64,000 nucleotides of DNA from Rhodocyclaceae bacterium (GCA_023230455.1 JALNXH010000013.1:38858-102857), one strand, 5' to 3'. Shown: positions 8,418-17,188, counted from the stretch's first letter. The notes: generated by a model not told the origin, from the letters alone. Translations and numbers: made by a program.

Positions 8418-9425
8418 TCAGGCGATGCGTATAACCACCTTGCCGACGTGCTTCTGCGCTTGAAGATGTTTCAGTGCCGCGGGGGCGTCATCGAACGCGA
8501 AGACCCGGTCGATGACCGGCCGCAGCTGGTGGAAGCCAATCGCGCGGTTCATCTGCTCGAAGTGCTCCAGGCTGCCTACACGGCTACCCTGCACGGTCAA
8601 ATAGCGCAGCAGAATTTCCGCTCCGACTTCGGGCATGCCTGCAAGCAGTCCGACAACCGAGATGCGTCCTCCCTGCCGGGCGGACATGAGGGACTTTTGC
8701 AGGGTGCCTTTGCCGCCGACATCCACCACGACATCCGCGCCGTTGCCCCCGGTCATCTCCAGAACGGCAAGATGCCAGTCCGGCGTCTTGGTGTAATCGA
8801 TGACCTCGTCGGCCCCGAGGGCCTTCAGCCGTTCCAGCTTTTCGGTGCTGGACGAGGTGGCAATGACGCGTGCGCCGAACAACTTGGCAAGTTGCACGGC
8901 GAAGAGCGATACGCCGCCGGTACCTTGTGTGAGCACGACGTCGCCCGGGCGCGTCGCCCCGTAGGCGGATAGGGCTGTCCAGGCGGTAACCGCCGCACAG
9001 GGAAGGGTTGCGCCTTCCTCGAAGGAAAGGTGAGCAGGCAGGATCGCGACTTCATTTTGTGATACCAGCGCGTATTCCTGAAGCGCTCCGTCGTTTCCAG
9101 CACCGCCCCGGCCGCCGACGTTGTGCGCCGGGGTCAACTGCCCGCCGATCCAGTCGATGTGGAAGGTAAGCGCAACCCGATCCCCGCTCTTGACACGGCT
9201 TACGCCATCTCCCACTGCAACGACTTCGCCGGCGCCATCGGACAGAATGACCTGATTGGGCACGTCCATGCCATAGATGCCGCTGGTGACCATCAGGTCG
9301 CGGAAGTTGAGAGAGGCGGCCCGCATCTTGACCAGCACCTGTCCGTGTCCCGGCCGGCCGGGTTCGGCAACGTTCTCGATTTTCAGGCCGTCTATGCCGG
9401 CGGCGGTTAACACATATCGCTTCAT
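8418..9425 (-). CDS. Zinc-free MDR family NAD(P)-dependent alcohol dehydrogenase / quinone oxidoreductase
   Basis: A 335-residue medium-chain dehydrogenase/reductase starting MKRYVLTAAGIDGLKIENV. ASLNFRDLMVTSGIYG lies in the catalytic domain, and a Rossmann segment TQGTGGVSLFAVQLAK (near residue 155) binds NAD(P)H. The zinc-ligand Cys/His set of classical alcohol dehydrogenases is not evident, pointing to the quinone oxidoreductase/enoyl reductase branch. The frame is open further upstream, but the ATG at 9425 has the family N-terminus and an AGGAGA ribosome site. It lies 41 bp after an OYE-type reductase in the same direction. Substrate unknown; reduction of an enone or an acyl intermediate is plausible. 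Confidence 0.85.
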   Translation of the reverse strand: MKRYVLTAAGIDGLKIENVAEPGRPGHGQVLVKMRAASLNFRDLMVTSGIYGMDVPNQVILSDGAGEVVAVGDGVSRVKSGDRVALTFHIDWIGGQLTPAHNVGGRGGAGNDGALQEYALVSQNEVAILPAHLSFEEGATLPCAAVTAWTALSAYGATRPGDVVLTQGTGGVSLFAVQLAKLFGARVIATSSSTEKLERLKALGADEVIDYTKTPDWHLAVLEMTGGNGADVVVDVGGKGTLQKSLMSARQGGRISVVGLLAGMPEVGAEILLRYLTVQGSRVGSLEHFEQMNRAIGFHQLRPVIDRVFAFDDAPAALKHLQAQKHVGKVVIRIA

Positions 9426-9466
9426 GATGCGGTCTCCTCTCTTGTTATTGTGGGAACGGACTGTGC

Positions 9467-10750
9467 TCAGCGCGTTTTGTGGTACGCCTCCGCGGCGGCG
9501 CGTTCGTTTGCGTCGTAGGCGCCCAGAGCTTCCAGAAGCGACATGTTCAGGTCCGGATCCTTGCCGTCGCCCATACGGATCATCTGCATGCTCGACCACG
9601 CAACCTCAGCCCAAACCCCCATGAGGCGATAGGTCCGATCATCCACCGGACCCAGAGGAGCGCGATCGAGGACCATCGCCAGTTCCGGACGGGGAGCGGC
9701 TTGCGTTTCGCCCGTGAGCAATTTGCGGCAGAGTTCCGGATCGGAGCTGAGCGGTCGCGCCAGACCGACCACGTCGAGCTCTCCGGCGTTCAGCGCATCC
9801 AGCATGCCCTGGCGGGCAGTGAATCCACCGGTGATCATCAACGGCATCGTCGCCATCGGGCGTACTTTCGTGGCGTAGTCGAGGAAATAGGCTTCGCGAA
9901 GACGGGTGCTCTCGGCGACCGGCTTCTTCCCGGGTTGGTCTTCCGCATGGCCGACCATATTCATCTGTTCGTAGTTCCCACCGGAAATCTCTAGCAGATC
10001 GACCCCTTCCTCGCCCAGCCAACGCACCACCTGCATTGACTCGTCTTCGGTAAATCCGCCTTTCTGGAAGTCGGCCGAGTTCAGTTTGACTGCGATCGGG
10101 AAGTCGTTTCCGACGGCCTTGCGCGTGCTGCGGATGATTTCCAGCAGGGCGCGTGCACGGTTTTCAAGACTTCCGCCCCAGGCGTCGCGACGATGGTTGG
10201 AGAGCGGACTGAGGAACTGCGACATCAGATAGCCGTGGGCGGAATGGATCTGCACTCCGGTAAATCCGCAATCGCGGGCCACCGTGGCGGTATGAACAAA
10301 GCGTTTGATGACGTCGAGAATCTGCGCTTCGTTCATTTCCACTGGATCGCCGCAGCCGGCTTCAGCCACTGTGATGGGAACGGCCGACGGTGCCAAAGGC
10401 TTTGGATTGACCGAGGCCGGGGTCTGCCGGCCCGGATGATTGATCTGCATCCAGAGATGGTTGCCGTTGCAGGTGCCGGCCTTTGCCATCGCCCGTAGCG
10501 CTTCGAGTCCACCGTTATTGTCGATGGCGATGTTGCCCGGACGTTCGAGATGGGTACGGTCTACCTGGACGTTGCCGGTCAGCAGCAGACCGGCACCACC
10601 TTTGGCCCAACGGCGGTAGAGGTTGACGTGGCGCTCGGTGGCGCGATTCATCTCATCGGCCAGGCCTTCCGTCATGGCGGCCTTGGCCAGACGGTTGGTC
10701 AGCACGGCGCCGCACGGCAGCTTGAGTGAATCAGATAGATTGAGGGGCAT
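9467..10750 (-). CDS. NADH:flavin oxidoreductase / Old Yellow Enzyme family
   Basis: A 427-residue FMN-dependent TIM-barrel oxidoreductase. Visible family features are NRLAKAAMTEGLAD near the N-terminus, MQINHPGRQTP, the catalytic IHSAHGYLMSQFLSP segment (near residue 180), SNHRRDAWGGSLENRAR, and a C-terminal phosphate-binding stretch (VVGLARPLSSDPEL). It lacks the 4Fe-4S and C-terminal FAD domain of full 2,4-dienoyl-CoA reductases, so it resembles single-domain enone reductases. I chose the ATG at 10750 (MPLNLSDSL, preceded by GGATGAG); the ATG at 10759 is an alternative. It probably heads the operon with the MDR gene. Confidence 0.87.
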   Translation of the reverse strand: MPLNLSDSLKLPCGAVLTNRLAKAAMTEGLADEMNRATERHVNLYRRWAKGGAGLLLTGNVQVDRTHLERPGNIAIDNNGGLEALRAMAKAGTCNGNHLWMQINHPGRQTPASVNPKPLAPSAVPITVAEAGCGDPVEMNEAQILDVIKRFVHTATVARDCGFTGVQIHSAHGYLMSQFLSPLSNHRRDAWGGSLENRARALLEIIRSTRKAVGNDFPIAVKLNSADFQKGGFTEDESMQVVRWLGEEGVDLLEISGGNYEQMNMVGHAEDQPGKKPVAESTRLREAYFLDYATKVRPMATMPLMITGGFTARQGMLDALNAGELDVVGLARPLSSDPELCRKLLTGETQAAPRPELAMVLDRAPLGPVDDRTYRLMGVWAEVAWSSMQMIRMGDGKDPDLNMSLLEALGAYDANERAAAEAYHKTR

Positions 10751-10883
10751 GGGTCTCATCCGTTAGAAGTTGGGTCGGCACTGGAATCACCGTGGCGCAA
10801 CCCGAGTACGAAAAATCCCCTATACGCTTGCTCTACGATTCGAGAAAAGCAACGCAGCAGGGGATTCTGGAATTGCCTGAAAC

Positions 10884-10907
10884 TTCGGCCGGGGATTCCC
10901 GGCCGAA
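10884..10907 (-). terminator. Strong hairpin downstream of SnoaL-like gene
   Basis: A perfect 10-bp inverted repeat, TTCGGCCGGG (10884-10893) with CCCGGCCGAA (10898-10907) and loop GATT. It lies 11 bp past the stop of the leftward SnoaL-like gene. The A-run is on the + strand after the hairpin, so the U-tail on the transcript is weak. Confidence 0.5.
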
Positions 10908-10917
10908 AAACGCATGT

Positions 10918-11322
10918 TCAGGTGCAGAAAACGTCGAAGGTATGCATCGTGTCCAGATACTCTTTCACGGCCTTGATCTTTCCTTCCGGGGTGAAATGCA
11001 TCAGGAAGTGGTACTCGTTGCTGTAAACCTTTCCGGTCTTCGTCGTCGCGGTGGATTTGGCTTCCAGCGCAACACGGTCGCCTTCTGCTGTTGTGACCAG
11101 AGGCACGACCTGGATTCCCTTGGGGGCGATTTCAAGGATCTGCTTGAACACGCCGAGGAATTTTTCCTTGCTCATCAGGCCGCACAGCGGAAATTTCTCG
11201 GGTTTCCCGGCCATCCACCAGGTAAAGTCGTCCGTTGTGTAAGCCATCGCACCATCGACGTCCAGCACAGAAAATTTCGCCCAGAAATCGAGCGCGGTTT
11301 TCTTGTTTTGCTCAACACTCAT
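10918..11322 (-). CDS. SnoaL/NTF2-like fold protein (first of two paralogues)
   Basis: A 134-residue NTF2/ketosteroid-isomerase-like protein. The N-terminal helix (NKKTALDFWAKF) precedes DDFTWWMAG, the strand VALEAKSTATTKTGKVYSN, then YHFLMHF and the C-terminal VKEYLDTMH. The family includes isomerases, epoxide hydrolases, cyclases and small-molecule binding proteins. It is clearly related to the protein at 38709-39107, with shared WW.AG, EGD.VA.EA, TG..Y.N.YHFL and KEYLDTMH blocks. It is the last leftward gene of this catabolic region but is separated from the OYE gene by its own hairpin, so it probably has its own promoter. The reaction cannot be assigned. Confidence 0.82.
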   Translation of the reverse strand: MSVEQNKKTALDFWAKFSVLDVDGAMAYTTDDFTWWMAGKPEKFPLCGLMSKEKFLGVFKQILEIAPKGIQVVPLVTTAEGDRVALEAKSTATTKTGKVYSNEYHFLMHFTPEGKIKAVKEYLDTMHTFDVFCT

Positions 11323-11608
11323 GTTGTTTCCTCCAAAGAAAATAAAAAATATCCAGATTCCCGGTCTGCCGGAGCGTACGGATTATCAGCCGGGAAATCC
11401 TACGCAACTATCGGCAACTGCAACACCCTCTAAAGGGGGGGCACGGACCCCTCTGCCTATCGCCTGAGTTTTGCCGAGTTTCGCTTTTTTATTCTCCAGG
11501 CAGATATGAGGCAAGATACCCCTGACCGTTGCCGGGATTGACGCATCTGGCGAAGTTCGGCGAGAATTCGCCCTCGCTGCGGACGGTGCAAGGCCTGCCG
11601 CAGGTAAG

Positions 11609-11685
11609 GGAGTGGTAGTTCAGTTGGTTAGAATACCGGCCTGTCACGCCGGGGGTCGCGGGTTCGAGTCCCGTCCACTCCGCCA
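11609..11685 (+). tRNA. tRNA-Asp (GTC)
   Basis: A 77-nt cloverleaf with encoded CCA. Acceptor GGAGTGG (11609-11615) pairs with CCACTCC (11675-11681), discriminator G, then CCA. The anticodon stem CCGGC/GCCGG encloses loop CTGTCAC with anticodon GTC at 11643-11645. The T-arm contains GGTTCGAGTCC. It stands alone, without a second tRNA nearby. Confidence 0.97.
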
Positions 11686-12334
11686 ACGTATTGCAGGATG
11701 GGCTCACAGGAAGCGCAGAAAGCGTTAGGCAGGGCAAGTTGGGGAAATCGACGGGCCATTGAAGAGGCTCAAGCGTACACGTATTAAACCTAAACCTGCT
11801 CAGCCCAAGGCTTTACGCGATCAGCCGGTTAAGAACGCCTGCACCGGGCGTCCCCTGGAACTTTTGCTGTATTGCCGTTTCAACGCGCTTCCCCTCTTTC
11901 TGCGCATCGGGCGCGGCTGATGCGACGTGTCGCTCCCGTTCACCTGATTTAAGCCGTGGCGTGGGCCGTTTGTATGCCCTTGGGTTTTGGGTGTAAATTA
12001 TCCGCATGTTTGATATGGTTATAAGCGATGTGGGTGCTCAGCCTTCTTTACATGCCGGTTTGTCGCGACTCCATAAAGAAAGATGCTTGCCATGGTCGCG
12101 GCAGAGAACGACCCTGGCGATCCGAGGGTAAGAACGCATTCGGAGCGGCTCCATATTACTGGCTACGCTGTTGAAGGCGATTGGCATACGCGCTGGAGAT
12201 GGGTGTCCTGATGGAGTGTTCCCATCTCTCGGCGAAGCAGACGCAAGTGGCAGCGTTCGAGTTACCCCCTTACTAAGGCATCGGCATTGATTTAATGCCG
12301 ATCAATCAGGAATCGACCTTCCGGTAAGCGCAAC
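11686..12334. other. Gene-poor stretch downstream of tRNA-Asp
   Basis: About 650 bp with no coding region that I can support. A 64-codon leftward frame at 11813-12007 has no recognisable family or ribosome site. The segment around 11990-12030 is more AT-rich than its surroundings. Apart from the inverted repeat at 12280-12302 I see no clear element. It could hold the promoter and leader of the chemoreceptor gene, or a decayed insertion next to the tRNA. Confidence 0.4.
12280..12302. repeat. Perfect inverted repeat upstream of chemoreceptor gene
   Basis: ATCGGCATT (12280-12288) and AATGCCGAT (12294-12302) form a 9-bp stem with a GATTT centre. It ends 32 bp before the GTG start at 12335. It could be an operator or a leader hairpin. 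No U-run follows, so a terminator is unlikely. Confidence 0.6.
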
Positions 12335-13942
12335 GTGAAAATCAATTTGCCTGTGACCGATGTTGAGTATCCCTTCCCGCATGGGGAGACCATTGTTTCC
12401 AAGACGGACCTGAAGGGCGCTGTCACTTATGGGAACGATACATTCTTCAGAACTAGCGGCTTCGCCAAAGAAGAAATCCTCGGCCAGAACCATAACGCCG
12501 TTCGTCATCCAGACATGCCGCCCGAGGCATTTGCCGACCTGTGGGCCACGATTGCGTCCGGTCGGCCGTGGCAGGGGATCGTCAAGAACCGCCGCAAGAA
12601 TGGCGACTATTATTGGGTCAAAGCGCTGGTCGTCCCGGTGAGAAACGACAATAAAACCGTCGGCTACATGTCCGTTCGCACCGAACCGACGGCGGAGGAA
12701 AAACGTTCGGCCGTCGCACTTTATCAAGCCGTCAAGGAGAAGCGCGCGCGACTGAGGCGGCGTTCGTTCGCCGATCTGATTTCCCGCTTCTCATTCAATA
12801 CGCGCTATTTCTTTTTTGTCGCATGGATGGTTCTGCTCGCCGCCGCGGCAGGTGTCTGCGGACTGGCCGGAATGCCGCTACTGACGGCTGCGGCTGGGGC
12901 GATCGCACTGGTTTCAGCCTTGGGTAGTTTTTGGTTCATGTCCACCACCGTTGCGAAGCCGCTGAACGAGGCGATCGGCTTTTTCGACCAGATCGCCCAG
13001 GGCGACCTTGGCAACGACATTCCGGTAAATCGTCCCGATGAGGTTGGTCGCGTCTTCGCCGGCCTTGCCATTGCGCAAGCGCATATGTGCGTAATGATCG
13101 ACGAAATCCGCTTAAGCGCCGAAGAGGTCGAAAATCGCTGCGCCCAACTTGAGCAGCAGGTGCGGCACGTGACCGAGCTATCTTGCGACCAGGCAGACCG
13201 CATCACCCAGGTGAGCACTTCCATGGGGGCGCTGTCGTCATCGGTCGCCGAAGTGGCGCAGACGTCGGCAACGTCGGCGGGTTCGGCCAAATCGACTTTG
13301 GACGTCGTTAACGAAGGCAACCTGCGCATGATGCGCAGCATTGAGGCGACCGGCAAAGTCGTGGCGACGGTTCAGGCCTCCGGCCAGGACATTAACCGCC
13401 TGAGCCAGTTGATCGATCAGGTCGGGATGATGACCGGCATCGTTAAGGAGATCGCCGATCAGACCAATCTATTGGCGCTGAATGCGGCGATCGAAGCGGC
13501 GCGGGCCGGGGAGCAGGGCCGCGGTTTTGCCGTAGTGGCGGATGAAGTCCGCAAACTGGCTGAACGCACCACCGCAACCACCGCCGACATCGACCGGTTG
13601 GTGGCGAATATACAGACAACGACGAAATCCACTGTCGAAGCGATGGACGAGGCCGTCGAGTTGGTTCAGCAGGAACGCGAATTCATCGAGCAAACCAACG
13701 AGAGCTTTACGCAGATAACCGAGTTGAGCAAGGGCGTCACAGAGATATCGAACGGGATCGCTGCCGCGGCGAAGGACCAATCCGTTGCCACGGAAGAAGT
13801 GGCTCACAATACTGAGCAGATTTCCCAGCTTATCGAAGAAAACAGTGCGTCTTTTAGACAGGTTAGTGATGCCGTGCAGGATCTGCGCAGCACGGCGAAA
13901 AAACTACGCGATGTGGTTGATCGCTTCAAGGTCGCGGGATAG
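12335..13942 (+). CDS. PAS domain-containing methyl-accepting chemotaxis protein (Aer-type)
   Basis: A 535-residue Aer-like receptor. Residues about 15-115 form a PAS domain (ETIVSKTDLKGAVTYGN, then GRPWQGIVKNRRKNGDYYW), which in Aer binds FAD and reports redox state or oxygen. A hydrophobic hairpin at about residues 155-205 anchors it in the membrane without a large periplasmic domain. A HAMP-like linker follows, then the signalling tip IVKEIADQTNLLALNAAIEA and AGEQGRGFAVVADEVRKLAE (near residue 370). The start is GTG: the N-terminus MKINLPVTDVEYPF matches Aer relatives, and the ribosome site is weak. No other chemotaxis gene is nearby. Confidence 0.9.
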   Translation: MKINLPVTDVEYPFPHGETIVSKTDLKGAVTYGNDTFFRTSGFAKEEILGQNHNAVRHPDMPPEAFADLWATIASGRPWQGIVKNRRKNGDYYWVKALVVPVRNDNKTVGYMSVRTEPTAEEKRSAVALYQAVKEKRARLRRRSFADLISRFSFNTRYFFFVAWMVLLAAAAGVCGLAGMPLLTAAAGAIALVSALGSFWFMSTTVAKPLNEAIGFFDQIAQGDLGNDIPVNRPDEVGRVFAGLAIAQAHMCVMIDEIRLSAEEVENRCAQLEQQVRHVTELSCDQADRITQVSTSMGALSSSVAEVAQTSATSAGSAKSTLDVVNEGNLRMMRSIEATGKVVATVQASGQDINRLSQLIDQVGMMTGIVKEIADQTNLLALNAAIEAARAGEQGRGFAVVADEVRKLAERTTATTADIDRLVANIQTTTKSTVEAMDEAVELVQQEREFIEQTNESFTQITELSKGVTEISNGIAAAAKDQSVATEEVAHNTEQISQLIEENSASFRQVSDAVQDLRSTAKKLRDVVDRFKVAG

Positions 13943-13961
13943 CGCGAAGAAAATAATTTTT

Positions 13962-13979
13962 GCCGGTGATCGCACCGGC
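13962..13979. terminator. Short hairpin between convergent chemoreceptor and dinB genes
   Basis: GCCGGTG (13962-13968) pairs with CACCGGC (13973-13979) around ATCG, in the gap between two convergent genes. A-T rich sequence adjoins on the left side, but there is no clean U-run in either direction, so termination is only probable. Confidence 0.4.
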
Positions 13980-14063
13980 CGCAGTAGCGGCTGAGCTTCT
14001 CCGGCGGCAGGGTGTGAAGTCGGAGTGGTCGGCGGACAGCGAGCGTCCTCTGTCTCGCGTGCG

Positions 14064-15248
14064 CTATTCGAACAGTGGCAGCGTCGCTCCGTCTTTGCTT
14101 TGTCCGCCCGACGCGGCCTGATTTTTCTCCCCGGTCTTGCACAAGCCGCCGGCACGCACCCCGAGCAAGCGCAGGCGTCGTTCGAGTGGCACCCGCTTCA
14201 GGCACAGCCCCGCTCCGCGGCGGATTTCCAGTGCATCGTCGGTGGGTCGGAGCAAGGTCTGGTCGCGCGTGACGATCTTGAAATCGTCGAACCGCAGTTT
14301 GATGCCGATCGTTTTTGCTACATAGCCCTTGCGCTGTAGATCTTCCGCCAGACGCTCGCACAGCGCCGTAAAAGTCGGGCCGAGCGCGGCGCGGTCCCTG
14401 AGCGGATGCAGGTCGCGCTCGAAGGTGGTCTCGCGGCTCAGCGACTTGGGTTCGCTGTGAAGCAACAGCGGCCGTTCATCGCGTCCATGCGCCGCTTCAT
14501 GAAGCCAACGGCCGTAAAGCGCGCCGAAGTGGGTAATAAGTTCCAGCGGTGCCATGGCCGCCAGCTCCCCGATCGTATGGATGCCCAGCGCCTCCAGTTT
14601 TGCGCTGGCTTTGGGGCCGATTCCGTTGATGCGCTGTGCCGGCAGAGGCCAGATTCGCGTCTGTAGTTCGTCCGGGGTCAGGATGGTCAGGCCATCGGGT
14701 TTTTCCAGGTCGGAGCAGAGTTTCGACAAAAGCTTGTTCGGTGTGATGCCGAGCGAGCAATTCAGCCCGGTGGCCGCCCGAACGCTGTCCTTCAATGCGC
14801 TTCCCAGCCGGCGCACGCCGGCGTGAGGATCGTTGCTGCTGCGCTCCTGGGCGCCTGGGACGTCGGTGAGGTCGATGTAGATCTCGTCAATGCCGCGATC
14901 CTCAACCACCGGCGTCAGGGAACGCACCGCTGCTTTAAACAGGCGCGACATGCGGCGGTATTCGTCGAAATCGACGGGCAGCAGAATCGCCTCAGGGGCC
15001 AGCACGGCAGCCTTCATCAGGCCCATCCCGGAATGCACCCCCAGCGCCCTGGCCTCGTAGGTGGCGGTGGTGATCACGCCGCGGCCGGCATAGTCCTTCA
15101 ACCGGGCGAACTGTCGTTCCCCATCCGGCGTGGTGACGGGTTGGTGCCGGCCGCCGACGACCATCGGCTGGCCGCACAGTTCGGGGTAGCGCAGCAGTTC
15201 GATGGAGGCGTAGAAAGCGTCCATATCGAGGTGGGCAATCCAGCGCAT
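14064..15248 (-). CDS. dinB: DNA polymerase IV (Y-family translesion polymerase)
   Basis: A 394-residue Y-family polymerase. The first catalytic motif is IAHLDMDAFYASIEL at the N-terminus. The second is EDRGIDEIYIDLTDV near residue 116, supplying the acidic metal ligands. Helix-hairpin-helix INGIGPKASAKLEALGI lies near residue 190, and the little-finger domain follows. The C-terminus ends TLPLFE, which fits the beta-clamp binding pentapeptide consensus. It carries out error-prone bypass of damaged template. I see no LexA box (CTGT-N8-ACAG) in the gap upstream. It is transcribed leftwards, alone. Confidence 0.95.
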   Translation of the reverse strand: MRWIAHLDMDAFYASIELLRYPELCGQPMVVGGRHQPVTTPDGERQFARLKDYAGRGVITTATYEARALGVHSGMGLMKAAVLAPEAILLPVDFDEYRRMSRLFKAAVRSLTPVVEDRGIDEIYIDLTDVPGAQERSSNDPHAGVRRLGSALKDSVRAATGLNCSLGITPNKLLSKLCSDLEKPDGLTILTPDELQTRIWPLPAQRINGIGPKASAKLEALGIHTIGELAAMAPLELITHFGALYGRWLHEAAHGRDERPLLLHSEPKSLSRETTFERDLHPLRDRAALGPTFTALCERLAEDLQRKGYVAKTIGIKLRFDDFKIVTRDQTLLRPTDDALEIRRGAGLCLKRVPLERRLRLLGVRAGGLCKTGEKNQAASGGQSKDGATLPLFE

Positions 15249-15301
15249 CGTCGGACTCTACCGATTCGCTGGCCGTGTCGTCACATGGCGCAAAGGACGG
15301 A

Positions 15302-15808
15302 TCATTTACGGATGTTGAACGCCTTCGCAACCGCCTCTACCGCTTCCGGGCTGTCCCAGTCCTGCGCACCGTAGATCTTGCCGAGTACGCGGCCCTGGGC
15401 ATCGACGAGAAGGGTGAGCGGCAGCCGGTCGGCACCGAGCATGTTCTCCAGAATCAACTGTTTGTCGATGTAGTGGCTGAACGTCGTCTTGGCCTGGCGC
15501 AGAAAGGCCTGAGCCCTGTCTGCGTAGTCGTCGGTGGAAATGCCGATCACGTTGTAGCGCTTTCCGCCGAAGCGGTGCGAAAGCTTCTCGATGGAAGCCA
15601 TTTCCTGGCGGCAGGGGCCGCACCAACTGGCCCAGACGTTGATGATCAGTGGTTTTCCCCGGTACGACGAAAGCATGCGGGACCGGTCGGAGAGTCCGGT
15701 CAGCGAGGCTTCGCGGAGGACGGCGCCGACGTCCACTTCGCCCGGGGTTTTTGCCCAGGCTGGGGAAAATGCGCCGAGCAGGCACAAAAGCAAAAGGATC
15801 TTTTTCAT
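15302..15808 (-). CDS. TlpA/ResA-like periplasmic thioredoxin
   Basis: A 168-residue secreted thioredoxin-fold protein. A signal peptide (MKKILLLLCLLGAFSPAWA) precedes a redox-active WASWCGPC motif near residue 73 and LPLTLLVDAQGRVLGK with the family cis-Pro. The open frame runs farther upstream, but only the ATG at 15808 gives a proper signal sequence. Proteins of this type reduce periplasmic disulfides, for example in cytochrome c or copper-site assembly. No cytochrome maturation gene is adjacent, so the target is unknown. Confidence 0.9.
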   Translation of the reverse strand: MKKILLLLCLLGAFSPAWAKTPGEVDVGAVLREASLTGLSDRSRMLSSYRGKPLIINVWASWCGPCRQEMASIEKLSHRFGGKRYNVIGISTDDYADRAQAFLRQAKTTFSHYIDKQLILENMLGADRLPLTLLVDAQGRVLGKIYGAQDWDSPEAVEAVAKAFNIRK

Positions 15809-15948
15809 GCGGCGGAGTTTACCTGTGTGAAGCCGCTGGATCGTCGTCTTCTCCGCTCCGCCGGATTGCAATACCTTCCCCGCTGTCGGTGTGGATTCTC
15901 CAGTAGCGTCGGGCAGGGTGTCCCCCTGGCCCGAGGCATGTCCTGCAC

Positions 15949-16731
15949 TTAGGGCGGTGCGGGCGATGCCGACCGTGCCTGGATCAGGCATGCCAGCATG
16001 GCCGCGTCATTGCGATCCGGCGGCGCGGTGGACTCAATCCCCCAAAAGTGGCGCCGGAAAGCCGCCAATGCCGCTGTCGGATCGGCCGCGTTGTAGCCTA
16101 GGATTTGCAGTCCGCCGTTTACCTCCTCGACGCCGCCTGCCGCGACGCCCGGCAACGCCTCCGATGGCAGCGGGCACCACAATCCATAGCCCGCAGCGGC
16201 GAGTCGCGCCCAGGGAAACCACGCGCTCGGGTCAACCTTGCGCCCTGGCGCGATGTCGCCATGGCCGACGAAATTGGCCTGGGGAATCCGGTAACGCGCC
16301 TTCAGGTCGCTCAGCAGCGCCAGCAGCCGCACGATCGCGGCTTCGGCGAAGGGTTCGTCGCCGTTGTTGTCCAGCTCGATGCCGATGGAGGCCGAATTCA
16401 TGTCCGTATTCCCGCCCCAGTAGGAACCCCCGGCATGCCATGCGCGGCGGCTTTCGTCGACAAGCCGGTAAAGCGTGCCGTCGCGGCCGATCAGGTAATG
16501 GGCGCTCACCTTGCGCGCGGGATCGGTCAGCGTGTCCAGCGCCTCGTCCGCGGTGTTGTCGGTGGTCTGGTGGAGGACCACATAGTTCGGTCGCCGCTCG
16601 TCGAAATTGGGCGACGGCACCCGCACCGCTTTGTTCGGCGGCACGCTCGGCAGTTGCGTGCAGGATGCCGCCGCAAGGCAGCCGAGGACAAGGAGCCGTT
16701 TGCCGAGCGACCGGTACGCGTTGTGAGGCAC
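15949..16731 (-). CDS. N-acetylmuramoyl-L-alanine amidase, AmpD/Amidase_2 family lipoprotein
   Basis: A 260-residue amidase. A lipoprotein signal ends at the lipobox LAAASC (Cys about residue 24), indicating membrane anchoring outside the cytoplasm. The zinc-site elements are VVLHQT near residue 53, a later IGIELDNNG strand, and VGHGDIAPGRKVDPS near residue 157. It cleaves the amide bond between N-acetylmuramic acid and L-alanine in peptidoglycan fragments. It follows the dtd locus after 4 bp in the same direction, so the two are probably cotranscribed. AmiD-like outer-membrane lipoproteins are the closest functional analogue. Confidence 0.9.
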   Translation of the reverse strand: MPHNAYRSLGKRLLVLGCLAAASCTQLPSVPPNKAVRVPSPNFDERRPNYVVLHQTTDNTADEALDTLTDPARKVSAHYLIGRDGTLYRLVDESRRAWHAGGSYWGGNTDMNSASIGIELDNNGDEPFAEAAIVRLLALLSDLKARYRIPQANFVGHGDIAPGRKVDPSAWFPWARLAAAGYGLWCPLPSEALPGVAAGGVEEVNGGLQILGYNAADPTAALAAFRRHFWGIESTAPPDRNDAAMLACLIQARSASPAPP

Positions 16732-16735
16732 GGGA

Positions 16736-17188
16736 CTATTCCGAAGTGCGCGAATCGAGGGTGAGGGTCACGGGGCCGTCGTTGACCAGCGCGATCTGCA
16801 TGTCGGCGCCAAAGACGCCGGTGGGCACCGGCCGGCCCAGTGTCCCGGAAAGCCGCTCGACGAATTGCTCGAACAGCGGTTGCGAAACTGCGCCGTCGGT
16901 GGCACGTGACCAGGAGGGGCGGTTGCCCTTCCTGATCGAAGCATACAGCGTGAATTGGGGCACCGCGAGAACTTCGCCGCCGATCTCGGCCACGTTGCGG
17001 TTCATCGTGCCCTCTTCGTCGGCAAACACCCGCAGCTTCACTAGCTTCTGCGCCATCCAGTCAAGATCGGCCGGCTGATCGGCTTCCTCGAACCCCGCCA
17101 GCACCAGCAGGCCGACGCCGATCTGCCCGACGGTGTTGCCCGCTATGCTTACGCTTGCCTACCTGACCCGCTGCATAACGACTCTCAT
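16736..17188 (-). pseudogene. dtd: D-aminoacyl-tRNA deacylase gene with in-frame amber codon
   Basis: Translation from ATG 17188 gives MRVVMQRVR, then TAG at 17161-17159, then ASVSIAGNTVGQIGVGLLVL and the rest of a normal Dtd to 16736. The amber codon occupies the slot where relatives have Q or R in the QRV..ASV segment. Downstream, the Dtd signatures QFTLYAS and LVNDGPVTLTL are intact, though the SQFTL motif reads PQFTL. Dtd removes D-amino acids mischarged on tRNA. The first nine codons are open, so this is one point change (CAG to TAG is simplest) rather than decay. A truncated product could start at GTG 17104. Sequencing error, suppression or a recent pseudogene are all possible. Confidence 0.85.

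Noticed and set aside
11489..11737. 82-codon open frame on the minus strand
   Set aside because: It is antisense to tRNA-Asp. Its protein contains the well-known spurious tRNA-antisense sequence pattern (WTGLEPATPGVTGRYSNQ).
11813..12007. 64-codon minus-strand frame
   Set aside because: No ribosome site, no recognisable domain, and located in the gene-poor region after tRNA-Asp.
15891..17078. 395-codon frame on the plus strand
   Set aside because: It is antisense to the amidase and dtd genes; its composition is Arg/Pro/Ala-rich as expected of shadow frames.
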